Assembly (NCBI RefSeq): GCF_021401345.1
Contig: NZ_JACBGE010000017.1
Span: 59,584 to 123,583, forward strand
Reading direction: 5' to 3'
Source: Hydrogenophaga sp. NFH-34
GTDB taxonomy: Bacteria; Pseudomonadota; Gammaproteobacteria; Burkholderiales; Burkholderiaceae_C
Length of the DNA: 64,000 nucleotides
The position numbers and the translations under genes were made by a program. Shown in pieces: positions 1 to 9,886 of this stretch. The notes beneath the pieces were generated by a model. It was not told the origin of the DNA. It saw only the letters and a list, made by a program, of their open reading frames with translations, and made no database searches. The stretch's first letter is position 1. Each line of letters begins with the position of its first letter.

Positions 1-1758
1 GGCCGCCGATCCGGCCGGCAGCAGGGCCTGCAAGGCATCGACCAGGCGGTCGATGGTGGCGCGTTCGGCGGGCTCCAGCAGATCGCCATCGGCGGCCACC
101 GCGCTGCGCGTCGCGGCGATCATGCGGTCGGCATCGACCTTGGCCTCCACCAGCGCGCGCGCGGCCATGTCCTGCTGGGCGGTGGAAAAACTGTCCTGGA
201 GCATGGTGGCAATCTGTTCGTCGCTCAGGCCGTAGGCGGGCTTGACGTCGATGCTGGCCTCCACGCCCGAAACCTGCTCGCGGGCTGAGACCGCCAACAA
301 GCCGTCGGCGTCGACGGTGAAAGTCACGCGGATGCGGGCCGCGCCGGCCGCCATGGGTGGAATGCCGCGCAGCGTGAAACGCGCCAGGCTCCGGCAGTCG
401 GCCACCAGATCGCGCTCGCCCTGCACCACATGCAGTGCCAGCGCGGTCTGGCCGTCCTGGTAGGTGGTGAAGTCCTGCGCCCGCGCCGTGGGAATGGTGC
501 TGTTGCGCGGCACGATGCGTTCAACCAGGCCGCCCATGGTCTCGATGCCCAGCGACAGCGGGATCACGTCGAGCAGCAGCAGATCGCCCTCGCGGCTGTT
601 GCCAGCCAGCGCATTGGCCTGCACGGCAGCGCCCAGCGCCACCACCTCGTCGGGGTTGAGATCGGTCAGCGGCTCCCTGCCGAAGAATTCGCCCACAGCG
701 CGCCGGATCACCGGCATGCGGGTCGACCCGCCCACCATCACCACGCCCTGCACCTCGTCTTTGCCGACACCGGCGTCGCGCAGCACCTTGCGCACGGCAG
801 CGAGTGTGCGTGCGGTGAGCGCGGCGGTGCAGGCCTCAAAGTCTTCGACCCGCACCCGCTGGTTCAGCGGCCGGCCCTCGACTTCAGTATGGAACACCAC
901 CTCGGCGTGCACCGAAAGCTGCTCCTTCACCCGGCGCGCCTCGCGGTGCAGGGCGGCGCGCTCGGCCGCGTCGGCCACCGGCCCCAGACCTTGCGCCTGC
1001 AACACCCAGTCGGCCAGCGCCTGGTCGTAGTCGTCGCCGCCGAGCGCCGAATCGCCGCCTGTGGCCAGCACCTCGAACACGCCCCGCGTCAGCCGCAGGA
1101 TGGAGATGTCGAAGGTCCCGCCGCCCAGGTCGTAGATGGCGTAGACGCCTTCGGCGCCGTTGTCCAGGCCATAGGCAATGGCAGCGGCCGTGGGCTCGTT
1201 GATCAGGCGCAGCACCGGAATGCCCGCCAATTGGGCCGCGTCCTTGGTGGCCTGACGCTGGGCATCGTCGAAATAGGCGGGCACGGTGATGACGGCACCG
1301 AACAGTTCATCATCGAAGCTGTCTTCGGCGCGGTAGCGCAACGTGGCCAGAATTTCGGCGCTGACCTCCATGGGGGTCTTGCGACCAGCCACGGTGTCGA
1401 TCACGGCCATGCCCTGGTCGTCGACCACGGTGTACGACAGCTTGTCGACATCGGCCACCTGCGCACGGCTGCGGCCCATGAGCCGCTTGACGGAGCTGAT
1501 GGTGTTGGCCGGATCGCCAATCTGGGCGGCCAGCGCCTCGAAGCCCACCTGTCGGCCCGCACCGCCGGCCTGCGGATCAAGGTAGCGGACCACGCTGGGC
1601 AGGATCACACGCCCCTGCAGATCGGGCAGGCATTCGGACACCCCGTGCCGCACAGCCGCCACCAGCGAATGGGTGGTGCCCAGATCGATCCCCACGGCAA
1701 TGCGCCGCTGATGCGGATCGAGGGACTGGCCGGGCTCGGAAATTTGCAGAAGTGCCAT
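1..1758 (-). CDS. hscA: Fe-S assembly chaperone HscA (C-terminus cut by window edge)
   Basis: Hsp70-type ATPase dedicated to Fe-S biogenesis; with HscB it releases clusters from IscU to acceptor proteins in the cytoplasm. The reading frame is open from the ATG at 1758 to position 1, giving 586 codons, so about 35 C-terminal residues of a roughly 620-residue family lie outside. Visible Hsp70 signatures are [12 protein letters not shown] near residue 25, INEPTAAA and [12 protein letters not shown] in the ATPase domain. It follows hscB by 61 nt and is the last isc gene seen; fdx is expected just beyond the edge. Identity is firm because of motifs plus operon position; dnaK is excluded by context. 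Confidence 0.95.
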   Translation of the reverse strand, partial: MALLQISEPGQSLDPHQRRIAVGIDLGTTHSLVAAVRHGVSECLPDLQGRVILPSVVRYLDPQAGGAGRQVGFEALAAQIGDPANTISSVKRLMGRSRAQVADVDKLSYTVVDDQGMAVIDTVAGRKTPMEVSAEILATLRYRAEDSFDDELFGAVITVPAYFDDAQRQATKDAAQLAGIPVLRLINEPTAAAIAYGLDNGAEGVYAIYDLGGGTFDISILRLTRGVFEVLATGGDSALGGDDYDQALADWVLQAQGLGPVADAAERAALHREARRVKEQLSVHAEVVFHTEVEGRPLNQRVRVEDFEACTAALTARTLAAVRKVLRDAGVGKDEVQGVVMVGGSTRMPVIRRAVGEFFGREPLTDLNPDEVVALGAAVQANALAGNSREGDLLLLDVIPLSLGIETMGGLVERIVPRNSTIPTARAQDFTTYQDGQTALALHVVQGERDLVADCRSLARFTLRGIPPMAAGAARIRVTFTVDADGLLAVSAREQVSGVEASIDVKPAYGLSDEQIATMLQDSFSTAQQDMAARALVEAKVDADRMIAATRSAVAADGDLLEPAERATIDRLVDALQALLPAGSAA

Positions 1759-1819
1759 GGATACAGAAATACGCGAAGAACGGGGAATCGGTCGTGGCCC
1801 TGGGGCCTGCGGCAACCCG

Positions 1820-2338
1820 TTATTGTCCCAGTTGATCGAGGCGGGCCTCGACGTCGTGGGCAAAACGCTCAACAAACATGAGGGCTCTGACCTGGCCGGC
1901 CAAGGCAGCAAAGTCGTGCCGCTCGTCGGCCGTCACCTGCAACTGGGCCAGCATGGCGCGCCGCGCGGCGGCCACCTCGTCGGCCAGATCCTCCGCCGCA
2001 GCGGCCGAGCCCGCTTCTTCCAGCGCTTCGCGCCAGGCCATCTGCTGCATCAGAAAAGCCGCCGGCATGGCGGTATTGTTTTCGGCCTCGATCGCCACGC
2101 CATGCAACTCGCACAGGTAGGCGGCGCGCTTGAGCGGGTCCTTCAGGCGTTGGTAGGCTTCGTTGATGCGCACCGACCACTGCATGGCCTGGCGCTGGGT
2201 CTGGGCATCGGCGGACGCATGCCGGTCCGGATGGGCCTCCCGCTGCAGCGCTTTCCAGCGCTCATCGAGCGCCGCCCGGTCCACCGCAAAAGCCGGCGCG
2301 ATGCCGAAGATCTCGAAATCGTTGGACTGCAGGTTCAT
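1820..2338 (-). CDS. hscB: Fe-S assembly co-chaperone HscB
   Basis: J-protein co-chaperone that brings IscU to HscA and stimulates its ATPase. The 172 residues match the family length. The J domain is N-terminal, with the diagnostic HPD tripeptide at residues 36-38 (EAHPDRHA). The C-terminal half is a helical, acidic and Ala-rich region, as expected for the IscU-binding three-helix bundle. It lies 68 nt after iscA and 61 nt before hscA on the same strand, so it is almost certainly co-transcribed with them. Confidence 0.95.
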   Translation of the reverse strand: MNLQSNDFEIFGIAPAFAVDRAALDERWKALQREAHPDRHASADAQTQRQAMQWSVRINEAYQRLKDPLKRAAYLCELHGVAIEAENNTAMPAAFLMQQMAWREALEEAGSAAAAEDLADEVAAARRAMLAQLQVTADERHDFAALAGQVRALMFVERFAHDVEARLDQLGQ

Positions 2339-2406
2339 GGCACGTTCAAAGAAAAGCCGCCAGCACGCAAGGCACTGGCGGCTGGCTCAGGCTGTGCCCG
2401 AGGGTA

Positions 2407-2730
2407 TCAGACGCGAAACGACTCGCCGCAACCGCAGCGATCGCGCTCGTTCGGGTTGTTGAAGCGGAAACCTTCGTTGAGCCCTTCGCGCACGTAGTCC
2501 AGTTGCGTGCCGTCGATGTAGGCCATGCTCTTCGGATCGATCAGCACCTTCACGCCGTTGTCCTCGAACACGACGTCCTCAGGCGCAATCTCGTCGGCGT
2601 ACTCCAGCTTGTAGGCCAGGCCGGAACAGCCTGTCGTCTTGACGCCCAGGCGCACCCCCACCCCCTTGCCTCGTTTGGCCAGGTAGCGGTTCACGTGCCG
2701 GGCGGCGGCTTCGGAGACGGTGACGGCCAT
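2407..2730 (-). CDS. iscA: A-type Fe-S carrier IscA
   Basis: A-type carrier protein that accepts Fe or Fe-S clusters and passes them to apo-proteins. It has 107 residues, the usual size. The three conserved cysteines are present: C35 in TTGCSGLAY, and C99 and C101 in the CGCGESF tail. It begins 4 nt after the iscU stop codon, so the two are tightly coupled. ErpA would look similar, but the position between iscU and hscB makes iscA the right name. Confidence 0.95.
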   Translation of the reverse strand: MAVTVSEAAARHVNRYLAKRGKGVGVRLGVKTTGCSGLAYKLEYADEIAPEDVVFEDNGVKVLIDPKSMAYIDGTQLDYVREGLNEGFRFNNPNERDRCGCGESFRV

Positions 2731-2734
2731 GGGA

Positions 2735-3121
2735 TCAGTTCACCCGCTTCTTGCGGTAGTCCTCGACCGCCGCCTTGATGGCGTCTTCGGCCAGGATGGA
2801 GCAGTGGATCTTGACCGGGGGCAGCGCCAGCTCTTCGGCGATCTGGCTGTTCTTGAGCGCCATCGCTTCGTCCAGCGTCTTGCCCTTGACCCATTCGGTC
2901 ACCAGCGAGCTCGACGCGATGGCCGAGCCGCAGCCGTAGGTCTTGAAGCGTGCATCCTCGATCACGCCGGTGTCGGCATTGACCTTGATCTGCAGCTTCA
3001 TCACATCACCGCAGGCCGGTGCGCCGACCATGCCGGTGCCCACCGTTTCGTCGCCCTTGTCGAAGGAGCCGACATTGCGGGGGTTTTCGTAGTGGTCCAC
3101 CACTTTTTCAGAGTAAGCCAT
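2735..3121 (-). CDS. iscU: Fe-S cluster scaffold IscU
   Basis: Scaffold on which [2Fe-2S] clusters are assembled from IscS-derived sulfur. It has 128 residues. The three ligand cysteines are visible (C37 in APACGD, C64 in TYGCGS, C107 in KIHCS), and so is the LPPVK motif (residues 100-104) recognised by HscA. A spacer of 129 nt containing a GC-rich repeat separates it from iscS upstream, an unusually long gap for this operon. Confidence 0.97.
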   Translation of the reverse strand: MAYSEKVVDHYENPRNVGSFDKGDETVGTGMVGAPACGDVMKLQIKVNADTGVIEDARFKTYGCGSAIASSSLVTEWVKGKTLDEAMALKNSQIAEELALPPVKIHCSILAEDAIKAAVEDYRKKRVN

Positions 3122-3174
3122 TTCAATCTCCTAAATGCTCCGGCCACGTGTGTTCGGAGGTTCCAACATCCAGA

Positions 3175-3243
3175 ACGCCGCGGAACCGGCTTTGCCGGGC
3201 CGCCAGCGTTGCCCCCTGGGGGAGACGCGAAGCGGCGCGGGGG
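3175..3243. repeat. GC-rich intergenic repeat between iscS and iscU
   Basis: The segment carries a small hairpin (GGAACCGGCTTTGCCGG), then CCCCCTGGGGG, then GCGAAGCGGCGCGGGGGG. This composite resembles short dispersed intergenic elements that I associate with Comamonadaceae genomes. A partial copy of the first part recurs at 31358-31385 between phaA and phaC. Its role is unknown; it could form RNA structure inside the isc transcript and change the ratio of IscS to downstream proteins. Confidence 0.5.
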
Positions 3244-3250
3244 GAATTCT

Positions 3251-4468
3251 TCAATGCGCCGCCCACTGGATGGTGGACAGGTCCACGCCATCCTTGAACA
3301 TCTCCCACAACGGCGAGAGCTCGCGCAGCTTGGCCACGTTTTCCTTGATCGTGCCGATGGCGTAATCGATCTCTTCTTCCGTCGTCCAGCGGCCGATGGT
3401 CATGCGCAGGCTGCTGTGGGCCAGTTCATCGCTGCGGCCCAGGGCGCGCAGCACGTAACTGGGCTCCAGACTGGCCGAGGTGCAGGCCGAGCCCGAAGAC
3501 ACCGCCAACCCCTTGATGCCCATGATCAGCGACTCGCCTTCGACGTAGTTGAAGCTCATGTTCAGGTTGTGCGGAATGCGGCGGGTTTCGTGTCCGTTGA
3601 TGAACACTTCCTCGATGCCCTTGAGCCCGTCGAGCAGGCGATCGTGCAGCGCCTGGATGCGGCGGTTGTCTTCGTGCATCTCGGCTTTGGCGATGCGATA
3701 GGCCTCGCCCATGCCCACGATCTGGTGCGTCGGCAACGTGCCCGAGCGCATGCCGCGCTCGTGGCCGCCACCGTGCATCTGCGCCTCGATGCGCACGCGC
3801 GGCTTGCGGCGCACGAACAGCGCGCCGATGCCCTTGGGACCGTAGGTCTTGTGGCTGGTCAGACTCATCAGGTCGACCGGCAGCGACGCCATGTCGATGT
3901 CGATGCGCCCGGTGGCCTGGGCCGCGTCCACATGGAAGATCACGCCCTTTTCGCGGCAAATGGCCCCGATGGCGGCGATGTCCTGGATCACGCCGATCTC
4001 GTTGTTCACGAACATCACCGACGCCAGGATGGTGTCAGGCCGGATGGCGGCCTTGAACACCTCCGGGTCGACCAGGCCGTCCGCCTGCACGTCCAGGTAG
4101 GTGACCTCGAAACCCTGGCGCTCCAGTTCGCGACAGGTGTCGAGCACGGCCTTGTGCTCGGTCTTCACGGTGATGATGTGCTTGCCCTTGCCCTGGTAGA
4201 AATGGGCCGCGCCCTTGAGCGCCAGGTTGTTGGATTCGGTGGCACCACTGGTCCAGATGATCTCGCGCGAGTCGGCGCCGATCAGGGCGGCCACATGGCC
4301 CCGCGCGGTTTCCACCGCCTTCTCGGCTTCCCAGCCCCAGGCGTGGCTGCGCGAGGCCGGGTTGCCGAAATGCTCGCGCAACCAGGGAATCATGGCGTCC
4401 ACGACGCGCGGATCGCAGGGCGTCGTGGCGCTGTAGTCCAGATAGATGGGAAAGTGCGGTGTGCTCAT
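3251..4468 (-). CDS. iscS: Cysteine desulfurase IscS
   Basis: PLP enzyme that converts cysteine to alanine and supplies persulfide sulfur to IscU, and also to tRNA thiolation. It has 405 residues, as in E. coli. The PLP lysine is K207 in [12 protein letters not shown] and the mobile active-site cysteine is C329 in [14 protein letters not shown], the extended loop typical of IscS rather than SufS. It lies downstream of iscR with a 92 nt spacer. Confidence 0.97.
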   Translation of the reverse strand: MSTPHFPIYLDYSATTPCDPRVVDAMIPWLREHFGNPASRSHAWGWEAEKAVETARGHVAALIGADSREIIWTSGATESNNLALKGAAHFYQGKGKHIITVKTEHKAVLDTCRELERQGFEVTYLDVQADGLVDPEVFKAAIRPDTILASVMFVNNEIGVIQDIAAIGAICREKGVIFHVDAAQATGRIDIDMASLPVDLMSLTSHKTYGPKGIGALFVRRKPRVRIEAQMHGGGHERGMRSGTLPTHQIVGMGEAYRIAKAEMHEDNRRIQALHDRLLDGLKGIEEVFINGHETRRIPHNLNMSFNYVEGESLIMGIKGLAVSSGSACTSASLEPSYVLRALGRSDELAHSSLRMTIGRWTTEEEIDYAIGTIKENVAKLRELSPLWEMFKDGVDLSTIQWAAH

Positions 4469-4560
4469 GGGGTCTCGGATGCTGGAATGTTCTGAACGTG
4501 TCTGCCGCCCTGCGCCGCCTCAGCGGCACGGCAGGGCCGGCACTGCGCCGGCGCGCCCGC

Positions 4561-5097
4561 TCACTTGGTCAGTGCCGTGCCGCCGAGGGCAAACACCGAA
4601 TTGGGGGCGTTCACACGGATCGGTTTGACCACCGGGGTGCTGGAGATCGCGCGCTTGATCATGGGGGCGTTTTCCACCACCACGCCCTTGGCGATCTGCT
4701 CGTCGACCAGCGACTGCAGCGTCACGGAATCCAGGAAGTCGACCATCTTGGCGTTCAGCGCCGCCCACAGCTCGTGGGTCATGCAGCGATTGCCTTCGCC
4801 CAGACAGTTTTCCTTGCCGCCGCACTGGGTGGCGTCGATGGGCTCGTCGACCGACACGATGATGTCGGCGACGGTGATTTCGGCCGCTTTGCGACCCAGG
4901 GTGTAGCCGCCGCCGGGGCCGCGGGTGGATTCCACCAGCTCGTGCCGACGCAGCTTGCCGAACAGCTGTTCCAGATAGGACAGCGAGATCTGCTGGCGCT
5001 GGCTGATGGCGGCCAGCGTCACAGGTCCGTTGTTCTGGCGCAGGGCCAGATCGATCATGGCGGTGACCGCAAAGCGGCCTTTGGTCGTGAGGCGCAT
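4561..5097 (-). CDS. iscR: Rrf2-family Fe-S regulator IscR
   Basis: [2Fe-2S]-sensing repressor of its own operon. The chosen start ([11 protein letters not shown]) gives 178 residues and follows AAGGAG by 8 nt; the frame extends 30 codons further upstream but those residues look non-coding. The winged-helix domain is N-terminal. Cluster ligands are in [21 protein letters not shown], a C-x5-C-x6-C arrangement followed by the conserved His. E. coli has C-x5-C-x5-C, so this copy has one extra residue in the loop. Confidence 0.95.
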   Translation of the reverse strand: MRLTTKGRFAVTAMIDLALRQNNGPVTLAAISQRQQISLSYLEQLFGKLRRHELVESTRGPGGGYTLGRKAAEITVADIIVSVDEPIDATQCGGKENCLGEGNRCMTHELWAALNAKMVDFLDSVTLQSLVDEQIAKGVVVENAPMIKRAISSTPVVKPIRVNAPNSVFALGGTALTK

Positions 5098-5240
5098 CTT
5101 CAAGCTCCTTGTATGTGGCTTGACCGTCGTTGGATGGTTGCCGGGAGCCTTGACTCCTGACGACCGCTTCTCCACCCACCCGACCACGGTGTCCGTGGTG
5201 CTTGATTCAAAGGTTTCGTCGAAGGTTCCCGACTGTTTTT

Positions 5241-5278
5241 ATCGAGTATACCACAATAGCCAAGTGGAATACTCGACT
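5241..5278 (-). promoter_or_regulatory. Candidate isc promoter with two IscR-like half-sites
   Basis: ATACTCGACT at 5269-5278 matches all ten positions of the E. coli type 1 IscR half-site consensus (ATASYYGACT). ATCGAGTAT at 5241-5249 is an inverted partner 19 bp away. TATACT read on the minus strand (5245-5250) is a good -10 element and overlaps the second half-site; no good -35 is visible. The leader to iscR would be about 140 nt. The half-sites point the opposite way to the E. coli type 1 site, so the operator call is tentative. Confidence 0.5.
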
Positions 5279-5293
5279 TAACCCGGCCCAGCC

Positions 5294-7411
5294 TCAGGCC
5301 AGGGCGTCGTCGCCCGCGGCGCCCAGCACCCGCGCCTTGAGCTGGTGCAACTGGTCGCGCACGGCTGCCGCCTTTTCGAACTCCAGATTGCGGGCGTGCT
5401 CCATCATGAGCTTTTCCAGCCGCTTGATTTCCCGGGCCAGATCCTTTTCACTCATGGCCTCGGCCTGTTCGCGCGCTGCGGCCTCGGTGGCCAGACGCTC
5501 CGCTTCCTTGCCCGACTTTTCGCTGTAAACCCCGTCAATCAGGTCTTTCACCCGCTTGACGACGGTGCGCGGCGTGATGCCATGGGCCTCGTTGTAGGCC
5601 ATCTGCTTGGCGCGCCGCCGTTCGGTTTCATCCATCGCGCGGCGCATGGAGTCGGTGATGCGGTCGGCGTACAGGATCGCCGTGCCGCTCACGTTGCGCG
5701 CCGCGCGGCCGATGGTCTGGATCAGGCTGCGCTCGGCGCGCAGAAAGCCTTCCTTGTCGGCATCGAGGATGGCCACCAGCGAGACCTCGGGAATGTCCAG
5801 ACCTTCGCGCAACAGATTGATACCCACCACCACATCGAAAGCGCCCAGGCGCAGGTCGCGGATGATCTCAACCCGCTCGACCGTGTCCACGTCCGAATGC
5901 AGGTAGCGCACTTTGACGCCGTTTTCCGTCAGGTAGTCGGTGAGCTGCTCGGCCATGCGCTTGGTCAGCGTGGTGATGAGCACGCGCTCGTTGCGCTCCA
6001 CACGCAGGCGGATCTCCTGCAGCACGTCGTCGACCTGGTGCGTGGCCGGGCGCACTTCCACCACCGGATCGACCAGGCCGGTGGGTCGCACCACCTGCTC
6101 CACTACCTGGCCAGCGTGCGTCTTTTCGTATTCGGCCGGCGTCGCCGAGACAAAGATGCACTGGCGCATGCGCTGCTCGAACTCGGCGAATTTGAGCGGT
6201 CGGTTGTCCATGGCGCTCGGCAGCCGGAAACCGTACTCGACCAGCGTGGTCTTGCGCGCGCGGTCGCCGTTGTACATGGCGTTGAGCTGGCCGATCATCT
6301 GGTGGCTCTCGTCCAGAAACATCAGCGCGTCGCGCGGCAGGTAATCGGTCAGCGTGGGCGGTGGGTCGCCCGGCTGCGCGCCCGAGAGGTGGCGGGTGTA
6401 GTTCTCGATGCCTTTGCAGTGCCCCACTTCGCTGAGCATCTCGATGTCGAACCGGGTGCGCTGCTCCAACCGCTGCGCCTCCACCAGCTTGCCCATGCCC
6501 ACCAGCTCCTTCAGCCGGGCGTCGAGTTCCTGCTTGATGGTCTCGACCGCACGCAGGGTCTTCTCGCGGGGCGTGACGTAATGGCTCGACGGATAGACCG
6601 TGAAGCGCGGCACCTTCTGGCGCACGTGGCCCGTCAGCGGGTCGAACAGCGCCAGCGACTCGATCTCGTCGTCGAACAGCTCGATGCGCACCGCCATCTC
6701 CGAGTGTTCGGCCGGAAACACGTCGATGACGTCGCCGCGCACACGGAAGGTGCCGCGGGCGAAGTCCTGCTCGTTGCGCGTGTACTGCATGCGGATGAGC
6801 TGAGCAATCAGGTCGCGCTGGCCGATCTTGTCGCCGTTGCGCATGATCAGCCGCATCTGCATGTAGTCCTCGGGCGTGCCGATACCGTAGATCGCACTCA
6901 CGGTGGCCACGATGACCACGTCGCGCCGCTCCAGCACGCTCTTGGTAGCCGACAGCCGCATCTGCTCGATGTGCTCGTTGATCGCGCTGTCCTTTTCGAT
7001 GAACAGGTCGCGCTGCGGCACGTAGGCTTCGGGCTGGTAGTAGTCGTAGTAGCTGACGAAGTACTCGATGGCGTTCTTCGGGAAGAATTCGCGAAACTCG
7101 CTGTAGAGCTGAGCGGCCAGCGTCTTGTTGGGGGCAAAAACGATGGCCGGCCGGCCCAGCCGGGCGATCACGTTGGCCATCGTGAAGGTTTTGCCCGATC
7201 CGGTCACGCCCAGCAGGGTCTGGAACACCTCGCCATCCTGAATCCCCTCGACCAGCTGCGCAATGGCCGTGGGCTGATCGCCCGACGGCGGAAACGGCTG
7301 GAACAGCTCGAACGGCGAATCGGGAAAGCGCACGAATTCGCCCGCAGGCGGCGACGCTTCGGCGCGCGCCGGTGCGCTGTCGGAAAGGGGCGCTGAGCGG
7401 GAGGCGTTCAC
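5294..7411 (-). CDS. uvrB: Excinuclease ABC subunit B (UvrB)
   Basis: Damage-verification helicase of nucleotide excision repair, working with UvrA and UvrC. Motifs: Walker [11 protein letters not shown], the beta-hairpin region [12 protein letters not shown], Walker [10 protein letters not shown], the helicase QTIGRAARN motif, and a C-terminal UVR domain around [23 protein letters not shown] chose the GTG at 7411 (VNASRS), giving 705 residues. The frame stays open to 7576 with an ATG at 7459, so the start is uncertain. The residues before [18 protein letters not shown] look like a non-conserved leader. Confidence 0.93.
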   Translation of the reverse strand: MNASRSAPLSDSAPARAEASPPAGEFVRFPDSPFELFQPFPPSGDQPTAIAQLVEGIQDGEVFQTLLGVTGSGKTFTMANVIARLGRPAIVFAPNKTLAAQLYSEFREFFPKNAIEYFVSYYDYYQPEAYVPQRDLFIEKDSAINEHIEQMRLSATKSVLERRDVVIVATVSAIYGIGTPEDYMQMRLIMRNGDKIGQRDLIAQLIRMQYTRNEQDFARGTFRVRGDVIDVFPAEHSEMAVRIELFDDEIESLALFDPLTGHVRQKVPRFTVYPSSHYVTPREKTLRAVETIKQELDARLKELVGMGKLVEAQRLEQRTRFDIEMLSEVGHCKGIENYTRHLSGAQPGDPPPTLTDYLPRDALMFLDESHQMIGQLNAMYNGDRARKTTLVEYGFRLPSAMDNRPLKFAEFEQRMRQCIFVSATPAEYEKTHAGQVVEQVVRPTGLVDPVVEVRPATHQVDDVLQEIRLRVERNERVLITTLTKRMAEQLTDYLTENGVKVRYLHSDVDTVERVEIIRDLRLGAFDVVVGINLLREGLDIPEVSLVAILDADKEGFLRAERSLIQTIGRAARNVSGTAILYADRITDSMRRAMDETERRRAKQMAYNEAHGITPRTVVKRVKDLIDGVYSEKSGKEAERLATEAAAREQAEAMSEKDLAREIKRLEKLMMEHARNLEFEKAAAVRDQLHQLKARVLGAAGDDALA

Positions 7412-7581
7412 GGCGTTCGGTTCCAGGGGGCAGGACAAACCGATGAGTGTACGGCGCATGCCGGGACCGTGCACCGCCCGCGCAGGGCCGCCGGTAGAAT
7501 GCCGGGTTGGGCTGTCGCCGGCTTCGGCTGCGCCGAACGCGATCCGCCCGCCCCTCCAATCCCGCACCGACCACACGCACC

Positions 7582-8778
7582 ATGTCTCTGTTCTCCGCCG
7601 TCGAGATGGCTCCGCGCGACCCGATCCTGGGTCTGAACGAACAATTCGCCGCCGATACCAATCCCCACAAGGTCAACCTTGGCGTTGGCGTCTACTTCGA
7701 CGACAACGGCAAGCTGCCGCTGCTGCAGTGCGTGCAGGCGGCCGAAAAGGCCATGATGGAAAAGCCCACCGCCCGTGGTTACCTGCCGATCGACGGCATC
7801 GTGGCCTACGACAACGCGGTCAAGGGCCTGGTTTTCGGCGCCGAGTCCGACGTGGTCCAGAGCGGCCGTGTCGCCACGGTGCAGGCCATCGGCGGCACCG
7901 GCGGCCTGAAGATCGGTGCCGACTTCCTTAAGAAGGTCAGCCCGAACGCCAAGGTCCTGATCTCGGACCCGAGCTGGGAAAACCACCGCGCCATCTTCAC
8001 CAACGCCGGTTTCGAGGTGGGTACCTACGCCTACTACGACGCCGCCACGCGTTCGGTCAACTTTGACGGCATGCTGGCCGACCTGAACGCGGCCGCGCCC
8101 GGCACCATTGCCGTGCTGCACGCCTGCTGCCACAACCCCACTGGCTACGACATCACCGCGGCCCAGTGGGACCAGGTGATCGCCGTCGTCAAGGCCAAGG
8201 GCCTGACGCCCTTCCTCGACATGGCCTACCAGGGCTTCGGCCACGGCATCGCCGAAGACGGCGCCGTGATCGGCAAGTTCGTGGCCGCCGGCCTGGACAT
8301 CTTCGTCTCCACCAGCTTCTCCAAGAGCTTCAGCCTGTACGGTGAGCGCGTGGGTGCGCTGTCGGTGGTCGCGGCCGACAAGGACGAAGCCGCCCGCGTG
8401 CTGAGCCAGCTCAAGATCGTCATCCGCACCAACTACTCCAACCCGCCCACGCACGGCGGCGCGGTCGTGGCGGCGGTTCTCAACAACCCCGAACTGCGCG
8501 CCCTGTGGGAAAAGGAACTGGCCGAAATGCGCGTGCGCATCAAGGCCATGCGCCAGAAGCTGGTCGATGGCCTGAAGGCCGCCGGCGTGCAGCAGGACAT
8601 GGGCTTCATCACCACCCAGATCGGCATGTTCAGCTACTCGGGCCTGTCCAAGGACCAGATGGTGCGCCTGCGCAGCGAATTCGGCATCTACGGCACCGAT
8701 ACCGGCCGCATGTGCGTGGCCGCGCTCAACAGCAAGAACATCGACTACGTCTGCCAGGCCATCGCCAAGGTGATCTGA
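7582..8778 (+). CDS. tyrB: Aromatic amino acid / aspartate aminotransferase
   Basis: Class I PLP aminotransferase that moves amino groups between aspartate or aromatic amino acids and 2-oxoglutarate. From the ATG at 7582 it has 398 residues, equal to the AspC/TyrB family. Conserved features are [10 protein letters not shown] near the N-terminus, HACCHNPTG around residues 180-188 and the PLP lysine K248 in [16 protein letters not shown]. Sequence alone does not separate AspC from TyrB. It is monocistronic, with a strong terminator right after it. Confidence 0.88.
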   Translation: MSLFSAVEMAPRDPILGLNEQFAADTNPHKVNLGVGVYFDDNGKLPLLQCVQAAEKAMMEKPTARGYLPIDGIVAYDNAVKGLVFGAESDVVQSGRVATVQAIGGTGGLKIGADFLKKVSPNAKVLISDPSWENHRAIFTNAGFEVGTYAYYDAATRSVNFDGMLADLNAAAPGTIAVLHACCHNPTGYDITAAQWDQVIAVVKAKGLTPFLDMAYQGFGHGIAEDGAVIGKFVAAGLDIFVSTSFSKSFSLYGERVGALSVVAADKDEAARVLSQLKIVIRTNYSNPPTHGGAVVAAVLNNPELRALWEKELAEMRVRIKAMRQKLVDGLKAAGVQQDMGFITTQIGMFSYSGLSKDQMVRLRSEFGIYGTDTGRMCVAALNSKNIDYVCQAIAKVI

Positions 8779-8805
8779 GCGCCGTCCGCGCCCGTCATCT
8801 CGCTG

Positions 8806-8833
8806 AAAAGGCCGCTCACCGAGCGGCCTTTTT
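8806..8833 (+). terminator. Rho-independent terminator after the aminotransferase
   Basis: Perfect 12 bp stem, AAAAGGCCGCTC pairing with GAGCGGCCTTTT, with a 3 nt loop and a T run. It begins 28 nt after the aminotransferase stop. The A-rich left arm lets it also work on the minus strand for the convergent dioxygenase gene. Confidence 0.9.
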
Positions 8834-8844
8834 CGTGGCGGCTC

Positions 8845-9729
8845 TCAGCGCCAGAGCATGGAGCGCATCGATATCGAGGCCGCCTGAAAGCCCTCGTTGA
8901 AGAAGCGCACCGGCGCCTGGCTGCCGGAGCCCTCCTCCCCCACCACCGCGCCAGCGGCGTAGAGCAGAGGCAGGTAGTGATCCCAACTGGGGTGCGCCAG
9001 CTGCGCGGTGCGGCCCTGTTGCCGGAACCCGGACAGGTCACCCAGACGCCCCTGGGCCACCGCGTCCGCGACAAAGCGGTCGAACTCGATGGCCCAGTCG
9101 TAGGCCTGGTGGTCGCCAGCGCCGAAATTGAGGGCGCGCAGGTTGTGCACCACGTTGCCACTGCCCACGATCAGCACCCCCTTGCGCCGCAAGGCAGCCA
9201 GTTGCTGGCCAAGCGCGAAATGCGCCTCGGGCGGCTGGCCGTAGTCCATGCTGAGCTGGATCACCGGAATGTCGGCGGCGGGAAACATCGGCTTGAGCAC
9301 CGACCAGGCGCCGTGGTCGAGCCCCCATTCGCCGGTGTCCAGCCCCAGCGGCTCACCCGATCCGGGCTGGCTCAGGGCCGTGCCGATGGCCTCGGCCATG
9401 GCCGGGGCTCCCGGCGCCGGGTACTGCTGATCGAACAGGATCTGGGGAAAGCCGCCGAAATCGTGGATGGTTCTGGGCCGTTCCATGGCCGTGAGGTACC
9501 AGCCTTGCGTGATCCAGTGGGCCGAAATGCACAGGATCAGGCGCGGGCGCTCCCAGCCATCGAGCAATTCCGTGCCCAGCGACTGCCATTGGCGCCGCCA
9601 AGCGTTGTCTTCCACGGCATTCATCGGGCTGCCGTGACCCACAAAGAGGACCGGCAGGGGTGGCGTTTCCGGCCAGTCTGCCAGCATGCCCAGGTCCGTG
9701 GCGGGCACGGAAGTGTCGGAATCGTTCAC
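8845..9729 (-). CDS. ygiD: DODA-type extradiol ring-opening dioxygenase (YgiD-like)
   Basis: Member of the class III extradiol (LigB-type) family that includes 4,5-DOPA dioxygenase YgiD. It has 294 residues from a GTG start. Candidate metal ligands are His in FVGHGSPMNAV, His in ISAHWIT and His in GLDHGAWSVL. No aromatic operon adjoins it, so the physiological substrate is unknown. The gene runs convergent to the aminotransferase and divergent from phaZ. The in-frame Met at residue 15 is a possible alternative start. Confidence 0.85.
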   Translation of the reverse strand: MNDSDTSVPATDLGMLADWPETPPLPVLFVGHGSPMNAVEDNAWRRQWQSLGTELLDGWERPRLILCISAHWITQGWYLTAMERPRTIHDFGGFPQILFDQQYPAPGAPAMAEAIGTALSQPGSGEPLGLDTGEWGLDHGAWSVLKPMFPAADIPVIQLSMDYGQPPEAHFALGQQLAALRRKGVLIVGSGNVVHNLRALNFGAGDHQAYDWAIEFDRFVADAVAQGRLGDLSGFRQQGRTAQLAHPSWDHYLPLLYAAGAVVGEEGSGSQAPVRFFNEGFQAASISMRSMLWR

Positions 9730-9804
9730 GGAAAAACCCTCAATTGGACGCAGAAACGGAAAGGAAATACCCGCGGAATTCTTTCACGAAGGTGACAGGT
9801 CTGC

Positions 9805-9827
9805 GGGGCAAATTAGGTGTTTGCCCC
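9805..9827. repeat. Inverted repeat in the ygiD-phaZ intergenic region
   Basis: Perfect 8 bp arms GGGGCAAA and TTTGCCCC with a 7 nt loop, located 60-82 nt upstream of the phaZ start. No T run follows, so it is unlikely to be a simple terminator. It may be a regulatory hairpin or a protein-binding site. Confidence 0.5.
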
Positions 9828-9855
9828 CTCACGGCCCCAGGGGCATGCTGATATA

Positions 9856-9866
9856 TTGCACTGCAA
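9856..9866. promoter_or_regulatory. Palindrome upstream of phaZ, possible PHA-regulator operator
   Basis: TTGCACTGCAA is a perfect 5-1-5 palindrome lying 21 nt before the phaZ start codon and next to an AT-rich TATATT that could be a -10. TGC-rich sites are typical of the PHA repressor PhaR, so autoregulation of PHA metabolism is a reasonable guess. No phaR is present in the window. Confidence 0.4.
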
Positions 9867-9886
9867 CATAACCAATCGCCTCCCCC

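Noticed and set aside
430..1881. Long plus-strand open frame of 483 codons over hscA
   Set aside because: It is antisense to hscA, is His/Gly/Gln/Arg-rich with no family motif, and the minus strand carries clear Hsp70 signatures. High-GC third positions create such shadow frames.
8845..9729. The DODA-type dioxygenase as the ring-cleavage enzyme of the Rieske cluster
   Set aside because: It lies 26 kb away in another transcript and extradiol cleavage would not yield fumarylpyruvate or maleylpyruvate, the substrates suggested by the lower-pathway genes.
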